A DNA stretch of 64,000 nucleotides from CAYQTE01 sp964420285 (lineage in GTDB: Bacteria; Planctomycetota; Phycisphaerae; Tepidisphaerales; Tepidisphaeraceae): positions 8,440-72,439 of the forward strand of contig CAYQTE010000021.1 of assembly GCA_964420285.1 (NCBI GenBank). The letters are read 5' to 3'. Under the pieces are notes generated by a model. That model saw only the letters and a program-made list of their open reading frames with translations. It searched no databases and had not been told where the DNA came from. A program made the translations under genes and the position numbers. Each line of letters starts with the position of its first letter. Positions within the stretch are counted from its first letter, which is position 1. Positions 50,533-58,836 of the stretch are shown in pieces.

Positions 50533-51540
50533 ATGTCACTGGCCGTTCCCTCCAATCCGAGCCCGCCGCCGAAACTGGCCCTGACCGGCCGCAGGAACGT
50601 TTCCTCGCTGCACAACCGCGTCGCCCGCCTCTTCAGCCATTTCATGCTCGGCGTCTGCATCGTCTTCACGGTCGTCATCCTTGGCCTGCTGGTGGTCGTC
50701 ACCGGCTATCTCTTTTCCATCGGCATCGCCAATCTGCATTGGAGCTTCTTCACCAGCGATCCCATTCCGGTCGGCATGAGCGGCGCTCCCGGCGGTTTAC
50801 GCCACGCGCTGGTCGGCACTCTCATCCTGATCTTCATGGCCAGCGTCATCGGCGTGCCCGTCGGCATGGCCACGGGCATCTACCTTTCGGAGTACGACGT
50901 CGGCTCCTGGATCGCCAAGCCGGTCCGCTTCATCTGCGACGTGCTGGCCGGCGTGCCGAGCATCGTCGTCGGCATTCTCGGATTCCAACTGCTGGTCGCG
51001 CCCTTCGGCAGCGGACTCTTTGCCCACATCCCCTACCTGCGGGACATTCAGGGTTGCAACGCCTGGGCGGGCGCGGCCGCTCTGGCCTTCATCATGATCC
51101 CCATCATCGCCCGCACCACCGAAGAGATGCTTCGCCTGGTTCCCGGCAGCTATCGTGAAGCCTCGATCGCCCTGGGCGCCAGCAAGGCCCGGACCATCTT
51201 GCGCGTCGTGGTGCCGTCGGCCACCAGCAGCATTGTCACCGGCGTCATGCTCGCCGTCGCCCGCGTCGCCGGCGAAACCGCACCGCTGATCTTCACCGCC
51301 AACGCCAGCAACTACATGCCCATCGAGTTCGATTCGCATTTCCCCTTCCTCCACGGCATCGCCGTCAACGGGCCGTTCCCCTCCCTGACCGTACAGGTCT
51401 TCCGCGACGCCACCAGCGCCTACCCGGAACTCAACCACCTCGCCTGGAGCGGAATTCTCGTCCTGATCGCGCTGATCTTCTGTATCAACCTCTCGGTGCG
51501 ATATGCCACCCGCACCCGCCGCACGCGGGCGCGCAACTGA
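50533..51540 (+). CDS. pstA: Phosphate ABC transporter permease PstA
   Basis: ATG 50533 gives 335 residues. Typical features are SFFTSDPIPVGMSGAPGGLRHALVG (split motif), IYLSEYDVGSWIAKPVRF, VLAGVPSIVVGILGF and REASIALGASKARTILRVV, the ATPase-coupling loop. Six membrane segments are visible. It starts 10 bases after pstC. The expected pstB ATPase gene and phoU do not follow; the next gene is a protein kinase. Confidence 0.95.
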   Translation: MSLAVPSNPSPPPKLALTGRRNVSSLHNRVARLFSHFMLGVCIVFTVVILGLLVVVTGYLFSIGIANLHWSFFTSDPIPVGMSGAPGGLRHALVGTLILIFMASVIGVPVGMATGIYLSEYDVGSWIAKPVRFICDVLAGVPSIVVGILGFQLLVAPFGSGLFAHIPYLRDIQGCNAWAGAAALAFIMIPIIARTTEEMLRLVPGSYREASIALGASKARTILRVVVPSATSSIVTGVMLAVARVAGETAPLIFTANASNYMPIEFDSHFPFLHGIAVNGPFPSLTVQVFRDATSAYPELNHLAWSGILVLIALIFCINLSVRYATRTRRTRARN

Positions 51541-51613
51541 CGCCCATCCTGCCCGACGCGGCCTTTGCCCGCCACATCTTGCATTCTTTTGCATTCCCGG
51601 CCACCTTCCCGCC

Positions 51614-51642
51614 TTGACTTGTCCGCTGGTGAATCCTAGATT
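51614..51642 (+). promoter_or_regulatory. Sigma70-type promoter of the Ser/Thr kinase gene
   Basis: TTGACT (51614-51619) and TAGATT (51637-51642) are separated by 17 bases. The expected start is near 51649, giving a leader of about 60 bases. Confidence 0.6.
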
Positions 51643-51709
51643 CTACCACGTGTTGTGTCAGGGCCATAGAATGCACCAATGGCCCCACCCAGGCATCAAT
51701 TGAGCGTGC

Positions 51710-52990
51710 ATGTCAAAGTCGGAAAGCCAAGTCAGCAGCGGTACCACTAACTTCGACAGCGAAGTGGGCCGGGTTGTTGTTGAGATGGGACTGGCCACTC
51801 GCACCGAAATCGAACACTGCCGCGAATTGCAGAAGCAGTCCAGCGATCCCAACGGCCGCAGCCTGGCCGATCTTCTGGTTGACAACAGCTTCATCACCGT
51901 CAACCAGAGCAAGCGCATCCGCCAGCAGCTCACCGAACGCCAGACCAGCCGCATCCCCGGCTATCAGATTCTTGGCCAGCTCGGCAAGGGCGCGATGGCG
52001 ACGGTTTACAAGGCCCGGCAGCTTTCGCTCAATCGCATCGTCGCGGTGAAGATCCTGCCGCGCAAGATGAACGAGAACCAGGAATTCGTCGAACGCTTCT
52101 ACAAGGAAGGCCAGGCCGCCGCCCGCCTCAGCCACAACAACATCGTCCAGGCCATCGACGTCGGTTCCAGTCCCGACGGGCTGCATTACTTCGTCATGGA
52201 ATACATCGAGGGCAAGACCCTCTACGACGTCATGGCCCCCAAGCCCCAGGGCGACGGCAAGAGCTTCTCCGAGGCCGAGGCCCTGGACATCTGCATCCAG
52301 ATCTCCGAGGCCCTGGCCCACGCCCATCAGCGCGGCCTGATCCATCGTGACGTCAAACCCAAGAACATCATTCTGACTCCCGACGGCGTCGCCAAGCTCA
52401 CCGACCTGGGCCTGGCCCGCGCCACCGACGACAAGGACGCCGCTGAATCCGAGGCCGGAAAAGCCTACGGAACTCCCTATTACATCAGCCCCGAACAGAT
52501 CCGCGGCGATGTCGATATCGACTTCCGCGCTGATATCTATTCGCTGGGCGCGACGCTGTATCACCTGGTCACCGGCCGGCCGCCCTTTGAAGGCGATACG
52601 CCCAGCGCCGTGATGCACAAGCATCTCAAACAGCCGCTGGTTCCGGCCGATCACATCAACACGGCCCTGTCCAGCGGCGTCGGTGAGATCATCGACGTGG
52701 CGATGGCCAAGCGCCGCGAGGAACGCTACGAATCGACCGAGCAACTGCTGGAGGATCTGCGGGCCGTGCGCGCCGGGCAGCCCCCCAGCCACGCGCGACG
52801 CCAGGTCGATCTGGAATCCCTGGCCAAGATCGAAGCCACCGGCAAGACCGTGGACATCCTGCCTTCGCCGCGAGGCGACGACTCCGGCCCCATCTGGTCC
52901 AACCCCAAGGTCATGGCCCTGGCCGCGGTGGTTGGCGTGTCCATCGTGGTGAACATCATTCTGCTGGTGATCCTGCTGATCCACAAATGA
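51710..52990 (+). CDS. Hanks-type serine/threonine protein kinase with MshEN-like N-terminus and C-terminal membrane anchor
   Basis: Residues about 15-80 form two helical repeats (VGRVVVEMGLATRTEIEHC and SLADLLVDNSFITVNQSKRI) like the MshEN/GSPII_E N-terminal domain. The kinase domain starts near residue 84: LGKGAMATVYKA (glycine loop), IVAVKILP (Lys), LIHRDVKPKNIIL (catalytic loop), LTDLGLAR (DLG in place of DFG) and YISPEQIRG. A single membrane segment (VMALAAVVGVSIVVNIILLVIL) ends the 426-residue protein, leaving almost nothing outside, so any sensing is probably cytoplasmic. Substrates are unknown. Confidence 0.92.
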   Translation: MSKSESQVSSGTTNFDSEVGRVVVEMGLATRTEIEHCRELQKQSSDPNGRSLADLLVDNSFITVNQSKRIRQQLTERQTSRIPGYQILGQLGKGAMATVYKARQLSLNRIVAVKILPRKMNENQEFVERFYKEGQAAARLSHNNIVQAIDVGSSPDGLHYFVMEYIEGKTLYDVMAPKPQGDGKSFSEAEALDICIQISEALAHAHQRGLIHRDVKPKNIILTPDGVAKLTDLGLARATDDKDAAESEAGKAYGTPYYISPEQIRGDVDIDFRADIYSLGATLYHLVTGRPPFEGDTPSAVMHKHLKQPLVPADHINTALSSGVGEIIDVAMAKRREERYESTEQLLEDLRAVRAGQPPSHARRQVDLESLAKIEATGKTVDILPSPRGDDSGPIWSNPKVMALAAVVGVSIVVNIILLVILLIHK

Positions 52991-53045
52991 CTCCTCGCCG
53001 CGGGGGCGCGGCAATACGCGGCCAACTGCAACCCGGGACAATGAG

Positions 53046-53933
53046 ATGAGCAATCAACCTCGACTGGCATTTATCGGATTGGGGATCATGGGACAGGCGA
53101 TGGCGATGCGACTGGTCGAGGCCGATTATCGCCTGACCGTCTACAACCGCACCCGCGCCAAGGCATCTCCCCTGCTGGCGCGCGGCGCCCGCGCCGCCGC
53201 CACCCCCGCCGCCGCCGCCGCCGAGGCCGATGTCGTCTTCATCTGTGTCACCAATACTCCCGACGTCAAACAGGTCTGCACCGGTCCCGGCGGAATCATC
53301 GAATCCGCCAGAGCGGGCCTGGTCGTTGTCGATCACTCGACCATTTCTCCCGAGGCCACCGTCGCACTCGCCGCCGATTTCGCCGCCAGGGGATCGCTCT
53401 TCCTGGACGCACCGGTCAGCGGCGGCGACGTCGGCGCCCAGAACGGCACGCTCTCCATCATGGTCGGCGGCGACGGCGCCGCCTTTGAACGCGTCGAACC
53501 CGTCCTGCGCCAAATGGGTCAGACCATCACCTACTGCGGCCCCAGCGGCCACGGCCAGCTCACCAAGCTCGTCAATCAGATCCTCGTCTCGGTCACCAAC
53601 CTGGCCGTCTGCGAGGCCCTGGTCTTTGCCCGCAAATACGGCCTGAATCTTGAGAAAACCCTCGCCGCAGTCGCCGGCGGCGCCGCCGGAAGCTGGCAAC
53701 TGGCCAATCTCGGTCCCAAGATGATCGAGGGTGATTTCCGGCCCGGCTTCACCATCAGCCTTCAGCAAAAGGACCTGCACCTGGTTCTCGAAGCTGCCGA
53801 ACGCACCCACACCTCCCTGGCCGCCACCAGCCTTGTGCATCAGTTTTTCAGCGCCGCCCAGGCCGCCGGCCACGGGAAGGACGGCACGCAGGCCCTCTAC
53901 ACCGTGGTCGACAAACTCTCCTCGCCGCAATAG
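53046..53933 (+). CDS. 3-hydroxyisobutyrate dehydrogenase-family NAD(P)-dependent oxidoreductase
   Basis: The 295-residue protein starts with the Rossmann motif FIGLGIMGQAMAMRLVEADY. The substrate-binding signature is FLDAPVSGGDVGAQNGTL near residues 118-135. The catalytic Lys lies in GHGQLTKLVNQIL near 175. The family includes 3-hydroxyisobutyrate dehydrogenase, tartronate semialdehyde reductase and glyoxylate/succinic semialdehyde reductases. Which of these applies cannot be decided. It stands alone on the plus strand. Confidence 0.9.
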   Translation: MSNQPRLAFIGLGIMGQAMAMRLVEADYRLTVYNRTRAKASPLLARGARAAATPAAAAAEADVVFICVTNTPDVKQVCTGPGGIIESARAGLVVVDHSTISPEATVALAADFAARGSLFLDAPVSGGDVGAQNGTLSIMVGGDGAAFERVEPVLRQMGQTITYCGPSGHGQLTKLVNQILVSVTNLAVCEALVFARKYGLNLEKTLAAVAGGAAGSWQLANLGPKMIEGDFRPGFTISLQQKDLHLVLEAAERTHTSLAATSLVHQFFSAAQAAGHGKDGTQALYTVVDKLSSPQ

Positions 53934-54000
53934 GACGCGCGTCGCGCCGTTTGCGTCCTGGCGACGGGACCGGCCGGATGCGCTTTTCTTCAACAGGGCG

Positions 54001-54030
54001 TTGAATCTTCCGCCGCCGCCAGCCTATGGT
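54001..54030 (+). promoter_or_regulatory. Promoter for a leaderless YdeI-like gene
   Basis: TTGAAT (54001-54006) and TATGGT (54025-54030) are separated by 18 bases. The -10 ends 5 bases before the ATG at 54036, so the mRNA would have no leader. Confidence 0.4.
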
Positions 54031-54035
54031 GCAAC

Positions 54036-54644
54036 ATGCCCAAAGAAGACCCTCGCGTGGACAATTACATCAGGAAAGCGTCGCCGTTCGCCCGGCCGAT
54101 TTTGACGCACGTGCGGCGGATCGTGCATGCCAACTGTCCCGATGCTGAAGAAACCCTTAAATGGGGAATGCCCGCGTTCATGCACAAGGGCATCCTGTGC
54201 ATGATGGCGGCGTTCAAGGAACACTGCACGTTCGGATTCTGGCATCCGGCCATGCGCAAGAACATCACCACCGGGGACAAGACCGGCAACGCGATGGGAC
54301 AGTTCGGCCGTGTCGTCAGCCTGTCGGACCTGCCCGGCGATAAGGAATTCGCACGGCTCGTTCGTTTGGCGGTGGAACTCAACGACAAATCCGACGGCGG
54401 CCCGGTCCGGTCGCGACCCAAACCCAAGCCGGCAGCGCAGGTGCCCGAGGACATGGCGGCCGCGTTGCGCAAACATCCAAAGGCGCAGACCGCGTTTGAC
54501 GGGTTCCCGCCGAGCCATCGGCGCGAATACATCGAGTGGATCACGCAGGCCAAGCGCCCCGAGACGCGCGAAAAACGGATGCAGACCATGCTCGAATGGC
54601 TGGCCGAGGGGAAATCACGGAATTGGAAATATCAGAAGTGCTGA
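54036..54644 (+). CDS. YdeI/OmdA-like protein with DUF1801 domain
   Basis: The 202-residue protein has a DUF1801 N-terminal domain (VDNYIRKASPFARPILTHVR, EETLKWGMPAFMHKGILCMM, CTFGFWHP). A YdeI-type C-terminal segment follows (VPEDMAAALRKHPKAQTAFDGF, in two parts, then SHRREYIEWITQAKRPETRE). Members occur in many bacteria with a vague role in stress or envelope functions. The reaction, if any, is unknown. Confidence 0.88.
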   Translation: MPKEDPRVDNYIRKASPFARPILTHVRRIVHANCPDAEETLKWGMPAFMHKGILCMMAAFKEHCTFGFWHPAMRKNITTGDKTGNAMGQFGRVVSLSDLPGDKEFARLVRLAVELNDKSDGGPVRSRPKPKPAAQVPEDMAAALRKHPKAQTAFDGFPPSHRREYIEWITQAKRPETREKRMQTMLEWLAEGKSRNWKYQKC

Positions 54645-54656
54645 TTAAGAAGATGT

Positions 54657-54792
54657 GAATCAACCGCAAAGACGCGGTGACGCAAAGGAAGAAGATACGC
54701 CGAGAAATCTGCGACAATATGCCTGGACAAATTGCCAAAGTGACCTTGGCGTGAATTTACCTTGGCGTCATTGCGCCTTTGCGGTTGATTCG
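54657..54792. repeat. 136-bp unit with 32-bp inverted ends
   Basis: GAATCAACCGCAAAGACGCG.. (54657-54688) is the inverted copy of 54761-54792 at 28 of 32 positions. The unit fills the convergent gap between the YdeI-like and SHOCT genes. A related word, CCGCAAAGACG in inverted form, occurs at 59692-59709 in another convergent gap. It may be a small inactive mobile element or a bidirectional terminator. Confidence 0.6.
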
Positions 54793-54825
54793 CATTGACA
54801 CACGCGACTCCTCAAGGGAAGGCCG

Positions 54826-55299
54826 CTAAAGACCGTCCAGCAATGCCTGTCGTTTCTCCTGGAACTCGCGTTGCGAAATAATGCCCTCATCCAGGAGCCG
54901 CTGGATATTCGCAAATCGATCCGCATCCGTGACCGGCGACCGGCCCTGCGGCCTGTTAGGTTCAATGGGAAACCCCTGGCCGCCCCACCGATCCGAAAAC
55001 ACCGCCGCCAGGATCAGGACCGCGCTGGCCACGCGCATGGCCAGCGTGAACAACTGCACGGCACTCATCAAGAACATGCGATCGCGGTGGGCAAAATCGA
55101 CAAACCAATGAATGTTCAGGTTGATGACGCACCCAATGGCTATCGCGATTAACTCGGCAGCGCATCCCAACACCACGAGCCTCCATGCGAATGGAATGGC
55201 TGATCTTCTGCGTGCGGCCAGAAAAATACCGAGTACATACACCACCACAAGTGGTACGTCATAGACAACAATAAGCATCTGCTGTATTGTCGGCACCAC
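54826..55299 (-). CDS. Small membrane protein with C-terminal SHOCT domain
   Basis: GTG 55299, preceded by AGGTGA, gives 157 residues. Three hydrophobic segments are visible at residues about 8-28, 40-60 and 82-103. The last 30 residues (ADRFANIQRLLDEGIISQREFQEKRQALL, in parts) match the SHOCT motif, a short oligomerisation element common in bacterial membrane proteins. It follows the esterase-like gene by 21 bases and may be cotranscribed with it. Confidence 0.75.
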   Translation of the reverse strand: MVPTIQQMLIVVYDVPLVVVYVLGIFLAARRRSAIPFAWRLVVLGCAAELIAIAIGCVINLNIHWFVDFAHRDRMFLMSAVQLFTLAMRVASAVLILAAVFSDRWGGQGFPIEPNRPQGRSPVTDADRFANIQRLLDEGIISQREFQEKRQALLDGL

Positions 55300-55320
55300 A
55301 TCACCTGGGACTCGGCGGCT

Positions 55321-56739
55321 TCAGTTCCCCGGCATCGTCGCCGGGGGCGCACCTGCGCCGCGCGGGGCACGGGCGCCGCCGCGAGCGGCGCCGGCACCGC
55401 CGCCACTGAGGTCGACCGGCACTTTGAAATCGTCCGGCATCGGGACGGGATGGTTCACGTCAAACGTGCCGGTATCGTCGACCAGGTATTTCGCAAGATC
55501 GAGCTTGCCGGACTTGATTCCCTCGACGACGCAGCGGGACAGCACGTATCCGCCGTAATTGCTCGGGTGAGTCCCATCGCTGAACGCCCTGCCGACAAGG
55601 TCCGGCCCCAGTGCGTTGAAGACGTCGGTGCTCATGGTGTTCAGGTCGACAAAGCCGCATTTGGCTTCGGCGGCGGCGGTGGCGGCCGCCTTGGGATAGT
55701 CGCCGAACGAATTGGCGATCTTGCCGTTGGTCATGTTCCGGCGGGCCATCAGGGAGACGACGACAAAATTCGCTCCCTTGGCCTGCGTCTCGGCGGCGTA
55801 TTTCTCATACAGCGTGCGGAAGTCGGTGTTGGCCGGCGAATAGGTGTTGGCGAAATTGCTGTCGGGATGGCTGGCCGGATAGATGGGATTGTTCCCCGTG
55901 GCCTTGGAGTCGTTGGTGCCGAACTGCATCATCACATAGTCGCCCTTTTTGAGCTGGCTGAGGATCTTGTCCCAGCGGCGTTCGGTGCGGAACGCCTTGA
56001 GGGTCTCGCCGGATTCGGCGTGATTGGCAACCGCCACACCCGGCCCGAACCAGCGCGGCAGGAACTGCGCCCAGGTTCCGATGCCGCCGTTGGGCTGATC
56101 CGTCACCGTCGAGTCGCCGCCCACGAACACCGTAATGGCGTCGTCCACCTTTGTGATTTCCATTGCGCACAAGCACGGCCGGGTGTCGCAGAATTGCAGC
56201 GTCAGCTTGTCATCCCACGTCAGCGAATTGATTTCGCGGCTGTCGATATCCACGGACACGCCCGGCGAAATGACCGCCGTGCGCACATTCACGGTGAACG
56301 ATCGCGTGGCAAACTTGCCCGATTCGGTCGCGATCCGCTCCAGCATCAGCCGCCGCGATTCGGCATACACCGTCGTCAGCGAGGTGCCCTTGGGATCGCC
56401 CAGCGTCAGTGTGACCTTGTAGTTTCCCTCGGGAACGGCGACGGAAAACGCGAACGGCCGGGTGCTGGTGACGTAGTGGCCGTGAAGGGCATCGGTGCCG
56501 CCGTCGTCGACGCCAGTGGGCTGTGTCCCCAGGTCGAAACCATAGCCGCGGTCCTTGCTGTAGGCGGTCGTCGGCTGGACCTGCGTATATCCATCCGGCA
56601 CGGCGCCGGGACCGAAGCTGAATTTGAAATGAGTATTTGCCGCCGGGGTCGTGTCGGCCGCGATGGCCCTGGCCGTCCACGTTGCACTGATCGCCAACAC
56701 AAAGGCCGCAACAAGCGGCGTCACGTTCCGCACGTTCAT
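55321..56739 (-). CDS. Secreted SGNH/GDSL esterase, rhamnogalacturonan acetylesterase-like
   Basis: ATG 56739, with GGAGGAAT upstream, gives 472 residues. A signal peptide (VTPLVAAFVLAISATWTARA) is followed by a beta-rich N-terminal domain of about 140 residues (FKFSFGPGAVPDGYTQVQPT). The SGNH hydrolase follows with VFVGGDSTVTDQ (block I Ser), NHAESGETLKAF, MQFGTNDSK (block III) and FSDGTHPSNYGGYVL (catalytic Asp and His). This architecture matches rhamnogalacturonan acetylesterases of pectin degraders. The tail is Gly/Ala/Arg/Pro-rich and probably disordered. Confidence 0.88.
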   Translation of the reverse strand: MNVRNVTPLVAAFVLAISATWTARAIAADTTPAANTHFKFSFGPGAVPDGYTQVQPTTAYSKDRGYGFDLGTQPTGVDDGGTDALHGHYVTSTRPFAFSVAVPEGNYKVTLTLGDPKGTSLTTVYAESRRLMLERIATESGKFATRSFTVNVRTAVISPGVSVDIDSREINSLTWDDKLTLQFCDTRPCLCAMEITKVDDAITVFVGGDSTVTDQPNGGIGTWAQFLPRWFGPGVAVANHAESGETLKAFRTERRWDKILSQLKKGDYVMMQFGTNDSKATGNNPIYPASHPDSNFANTYSPANTDFRTLYEKYAAETQAKGANFVVVSLMARRNMTNGKIANSFGDYPKAAATAAAEAKCGFVDLNTMSTDVFNALGPDLVGRAFSDGTHPSNYGGYVLSRCVVEGIKSGKLDLAKYLVDDTGTFDVNHPVPMPDDFKVPVDLSGGGAGAARGGARAPRGAGAPPATMPGN

Positions 56740-56865
56740 GTCCGATTCCTCCGAGAATTGACTCGCCGGCCCCACCTGAGCACGGCCGGGCACACCCTAC
56801 ACGACCGGGGCGGCGGTTTCCAGAGGAATGTTCGAACTGGCTGTCGCGCCAGTGAGTGGCGAGCC

Positions 56866-57150
56866 TTACTCGCTGAGATCTTCCATCAGCTTGTCGACGG
56901 TGACGTTGAGCTTCTGGTCGGTTTCGTAGGTGCCGGCGTCAATCTGCGCCTTAATCTGTGTGACTTTGTCGGCGCGGATGTCGTTGCTGCGGAGCAATGA
57001 CAGCATGCCGCTGACGCCGGACAATTCGAGCTTGTCCGTGGGCGAAAGCGAAGAGGCTCCGGCCGTGTTGGCGGGAATCTGCTTCTGAATGGGGTTGGAA
57101 ATGATCCGCTGAATGGGCGTCTGGCCCTGGACTGGACCGATGCTGCTCAT
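56866..57150 (-). CDS. flgM: Anti-sigma28 factor FlgM
   Basis: ATG 57150 with GGGAG upstream gives 94 residues beginning MSSIGPVQGQTPIQRI. The frame stays open further upstream, but that part is not FlgM-like. The C-terminal pattern IRADKVTQIKAQIDAGTYETD then VTVDKLMEDL is the sigma28-binding FlgM signature. It holds FliA inactive until the flagellar hook is complete. No flgN or flgA is adjacent. An isolated position is noted. Confidence 0.88.
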   Translation of the reverse strand: MSSIGPVQGQTPIQRIISNPIQKQIPANTAGASSLSPTDKLELSGVSGMLSLLRSNDIRADKVTQIKAQIDAGTYETDQKLNVTVDKLMEDLSE

Positions 57151-57487
57151 GTCGTGCTCCCACGCGAAGTACCAAATGCCGCCTGGCGGAGGCATTTCTT
57201 TCCGGCCGGCAGACTCCGCCGCCGCGCCGCGCGACTCATTCGTCGCTGTAACGCTCATCGACCCCTTTGTGACAGTTCCTTGACGGCTTGAATTGTCGGA
57301 CGGAATTGTCGTAACCAATTTCAAATAAATGAGTTGCGCGATTTCAGAGGGCCCATTCGGCAAAAAAATCCGATCGGAATGTCATTTCTGCCGCCGGAAA
57401 AATCGTCCCATCTTGTCCATATTACCCAATTTGCCTAGGCGTCATACTCGGCAGCATGGCTGCGCTGTCTTTTATCGGAACAAGCGA
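57151..57487. other. Intergenic stretch upstream of flgM
   Basis: The 337 bases have no convincing gene. A direct repeat GAATTGTCGGACGGAATTGTCG lies near 57290, and there is an AT-rich stretch at 57310-57330. Any flgM promoter should be here, but I see no certain sigma28 or sigma54 site. Confidence 0.35.
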
Positions 57488-58669
57488 TTATCGGACAATC
57501 GCCTTGCCCAGGAAGATCGATTCCGCCAGCCGGTCGGTCATGACCTGGTTTCGATAGACCAGCGGCAGCAGAAATTGCAGATTCTGCTGCGGGCCGCGAA
57601 GGTAATCGCCCAGCGTCGTCCGCCATTCGTGCCGGTAAGCGCCGATGGCATCCTGCAAGTGCGTTTCCCGGAGCGATTTGGCCAGCACATCCACCGCAAA
57701 CAGGGCCGACCAGCAGTTTGGATACACATCCTCCGCGCAGGCCGAATAGAACCCTCCCGCCGGCCCAACCAGCAGCGTTCGGTTCCCCACTCCCTCATGC
57801 GCCATCGCACCGGCCAGCGGCAGATCCACGTATTCCACGGCCGGCGCCGTGGCCAGGCTCGCCGCGTCAATCAGTCCGTGCGCCGCCAACACCTGCACCC
57901 AATGCTTGAGCAAAATCTCCCCGGCCGGCGATGTTTCGTCCTCGATCGGCTCGACCACCGCGACCTGCCATTGCTTGCCATGCGGCAGCAGCCAACCCCA
58001 CCGCAGGCTCCCCTTGAGATCCAGGGACATGACCACCGGCGGGCGGCTTCCCAGCCGGTTCTCCGTCGCCGCCTCCAGCCGTGCGTAGGTATATCTGTGC
58101 ATTACGCCGGATTCCCAGGCATTGGGAATGCCCAGAGCGCGTCGCTGCAAGGGAGGCAGTTCATCGCACACGACCAGCGCCCGCGGCTTGAGGCGAACGT
58201 TCCCCGCCGTGATATCGATCCCCGCCTCATCGGCCCCGTGGATCTCCAACGTCTCCGGCTCCCGCAGGCGCACGCCGTGCGCCTGGGCCATCCGCGCCGT
58301 CGCCTGTGCCAAATCCCCCAGCGATCCGACCAGAGCCATGGTTCGGCGCTGATGGCATTCGCCGCTGGTCGAGCACTCCTCGCCCAGAAACCGCGCCCCG
58401 AACGTGGCCGTCCAGTCGACGTTCCTTCGCAGCGGCGCCAGAAACGGGTGCAGATCGAACAGCTTAGGGTTTACCAACACCAGCCGATCCGCCGCGGCCT
58501 GGCGCGAGTCGGGTCGAACGGCCTGCCGTGAGTCCGGTCGAACGGCCTGCCGCGGGATTGCGCAGCACATGACCCCCAGCCGTTTCTCGTGCAGCAGCGC
58601 CGCGACGAAATGGGCCGCCGGGTGCGACCCCAACACCACCACATCCGCCTGTTTCTCCGATTTCTTCAT
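57488..58669 (-). CDS. Putative FAD-dependent oxidoreductase
   Basis: ATG 58669 gives 393 residues. The N-terminus QADVVVLGSHPAAHFVAALL resembles a Rossmann FAD-binding start, but the GxGxxG glycines are changed (GSHPAAH). Later stretches, VLVNPKLFDLHPFLAPL, MALVGSLGDLAQATARMA and LLVGPAGGFYSACAEDVYPN near residue 310, match geranylgeranyl-reductase or halogenase-type flavoproteins. A tandem octapeptide (RQAVRPDS, two copies plus a partial one) lies at residues about 41-58. The substrate is unknown, and the altered FAD motif makes activity uncertain. Confidence 0.7.
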   Translation of the reverse strand: MKKSEKQADVVVLGSHPAAHFVAALLHEKRLGVMCCAIPRQAVRPDSRQAVRPDSRQAAADRLVLVNPKLFDLHPFLAPLRRNVDWTATFGARFLGEECSTSGECHQRRTMALVGSLGDLAQATARMAQAHGVRLREPETLEIHGADEAGIDITAGNVRLKPRALVVCDELPPLQRRALGIPNAWESGVMHRYTYARLEAATENRLGSRPPVVMSLDLKGSLRWGWLLPHGKQWQVAVVEPIEDETSPAGEILLKHWVQVLAAHGLIDAASLATAPAVEYVDLPLAGAMAHEGVGNRTLLVGPAGGFYSACAEDVYPNCWSALFAVDVLAKSLRETHLQDAIGAYRHEWRTTLGDYLRGPQQNLQFLLPLVYRNQVMTDRLAESIFLGKAIVR

Positions 58670-58836
58670 CTGTAAAACCCGGCCAGATGATAACCGCTGT
58701 TCCGCATGGGCTCCAGACACGCCGGCGGCCCCGGTTCAATCCACCCACAGAATGTGAACGCGGCGGCGAGCTTTTGACGATAAAGCATGGGTTTGGGCTG
58801 GCGAGCACCCGCCGGCCGGATTTGCGCTGAAATTGT

